Below, in pieces: positions 63,516-64,000 of a stretch of DNA of 64,000 nucleotides. The stretch comes from Pseudooceanicola batsensis HTCC2597. GTDB lineage: Bacteria > Pseudomonadota > Alphaproteobacteria > Rhodobacterales > Rhodobacteraceae. The position numbers and the translations under genes are program-made. Under the pieces are notes generated by a model that searched no databases, was not told the origin of the DNA, and was given only the letters and a program-made list of their open reading frames with translations. How positions within the stretch are numbered: the first letter of the stretch is position 1; each line of letters starts with the position of its first letter. The DNA lies in assembly GCF_000152725.1 (NCBI RefSeq), contig NZ_CH724131.1, positions 2,267,167 to 2,331,166 of the forward strand, given 5' to 3'.

Positions 63516-64000
63516 ACCGGGTCGCCGGGTCGGCCCAGGTAACGGTCGATGACGGCCTCCGCGATCTCGCCGACGATGAAGCGCGCCCTCTGCCTGTCCG
63601 TGCCGACCACGTCGAGTAGCGAAATCATCGCCTCGGCCCCCGTCGCGGTCGCGAGCGCCTGGATGCAGGCGGTCCGCGCTTCGGGCGACACCTTCGGTTC
63701 GTGCTCCTCGAAAGCGGCCTCGTACATCGCCAGCCGCCGCCCGCCCCGGCGCGTGGCCAATCCCGGCACGGCCTCGCGGGGGGACAGGAGCGTCAGACCG
63801 ACATAGCGGCAGAATCCCGCCTCGTGCTCGATCGCGAGGTCCAGGTAGTAGAGGCTGATCGCGCGCAGCTTGTCCCGCGTTGTGCCACATCCCGCGACGA
63901 CCGCCTCGTAGGGCAGGACCTCGATGTCGAGACCCGCTTCCGCGACCAGGATGGCCGGTTCGGAATAGTACCGGTAGGCCGTCGCCTTCGATATCCCGGC
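63512..64000 (-). CDS. TetR/AcrR-family regulator, truncated at window edge
   Basis: Carboxyl-terminal 162 codons; the amino end lies outside the window. The sequence begins within the helix-turn-helix (AGISKATAYRYYSEPAIL), typical of TetR proteins, and continues as a helical ligand-binding domain (KLRAISLYYLDLAIEHEAGF). The stop codon overlaps that of the convergent membrane-protein gene. The ligand and targets cannot be judged here. Confidence 0.85.
   Translation of the reverse strand, partial: AGISKATAYRYYSEPAILVAEAGLDIEVLPYEAVVAGCGTTRDKLRAISLYYLDLAIEHEAGFCRYVGLTLLSPREAVPGLATRRGGRRLAMYEAAFEEHEPKVSPEARTACIQALATATGAEAMISLLDVVGTDRQRARFIVGEIAEAVIDRYLGRPGDPV

Noticed and set aside
61407..63890. 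Long minus-strand open frame opposite the GATase-like gene
   Set aside because: The plus strand encodes a coherent membrane protein overlapping its operon partner; the minus frame has low-complexity Arg/Gly/Ala content.
1..64000. CRISPR arrays, tRNA/rRNA genes, insertion sequences, prophage or integron features
   Set aside because: No direct repeat arrays, cloverleaf-like sequences, transposase/integrase motifs or terminal inverted repeats were seen on reading both strands.

Overview
The window is GC-rich, densely coded chromosomal DNA from an alphaproteobacterium, most likely a Rhodobacteraceae (Roseobacter-group) member. This is inferred from the overall gene content: DUF1674, DUF3035, IalB, DUF1285, a short RTX protein, a LivFGMHK-type importer beside acyl-CoA genes, and the rbfA/truB/rpsO/pnp order. 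I see no rRNA, tRNA, CRISPR array, transposase, integrase or phage gene, and no gene-free stretch longer than about 235 bases. Several starts are TTG or GTG. Many operons are coupled by 1-4 base overlaps.

Layout. 1-2190: a truncated M20 peptidase diverges from a PAS-LuxR regulator across a striking palindromic operator; a GAF histidine kinase follows. 2194-3944: rpe and fbp (sugar phosphates). 4123-14080: an acyl-CoA activation island with an ACAD10/11-type dehydrogenase plus SDR, two CoA ligases around a second SDR, an IclR regulator, a quinone-oxidoreductase-like MDR and a third (DmdB-like) CoA ligase. 14149-17299: MarR, PaaI thioesterase, MFS and EamA transporters. 17393-22373: a complete branched-chain-amino-acid-type ABC importer. 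22517-29665: a beta-oxidation operon (two acyl-CoA dehydrogenases, MaoC hydratase, SDR dehydrogenase, thiolase) that also carries a histidine phosphatase, an ACAD10/11-type phosphotransferase and a thioesterase.

29672-38476 is a minus-strand block: a glycosyltransferase, then the translation/RNA genes pnp, rpsO, truB and rbfA interspersed with a sterol-desaturase-like hydroxylase, an RTX protein, DUF1643 and a DUF2233 phosphodiester glycosidase. 38552-48406 is mostly plus-strand housekeeping: dapB, rsmB, a heparinase-like protein, purH, lspA, a DUF3035 lipoprotein and two M16 peptidase-like proteins; the small DUF1674 gene is on the opposite strand. 48416-56719 is mixed: asparaginase, IalB, rlmN, a hairpin-rich extragenic element, an amidoligase/C26 pair, a CDF cation exporter, a WYL regulator with a VOC protein, a hydroxypyruvate-isomerase-like gene and DUF1285. 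56787-63515 is a four-gene, overlap-coupled MoxR/DUF58/DUF4159/GATase-like operon. A truncated TetR regulator ends the window.

How the genes may work together. The most interesting reading is that 4.1-29.7 kb is one catabolic island. The phosphotransferase at 28211-29245 and the dehydrogenase at 4892-6112 look like the two halves of animal ACAD11, a fused enzyme acting on 4-hydroxyacyl-CoA by phosphorylation and elimination. CoA ligases, SDRs, an importer and a beta-oxidation set surround them. The importer and beta-oxidation operons diverge from promoters with overlapping -35 boxes, and repeated TTCCG-N5-CGGAA-like sites next to the CoA-ligase genes are candidate operators for the local IclR protein. 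The substrate is unknown.
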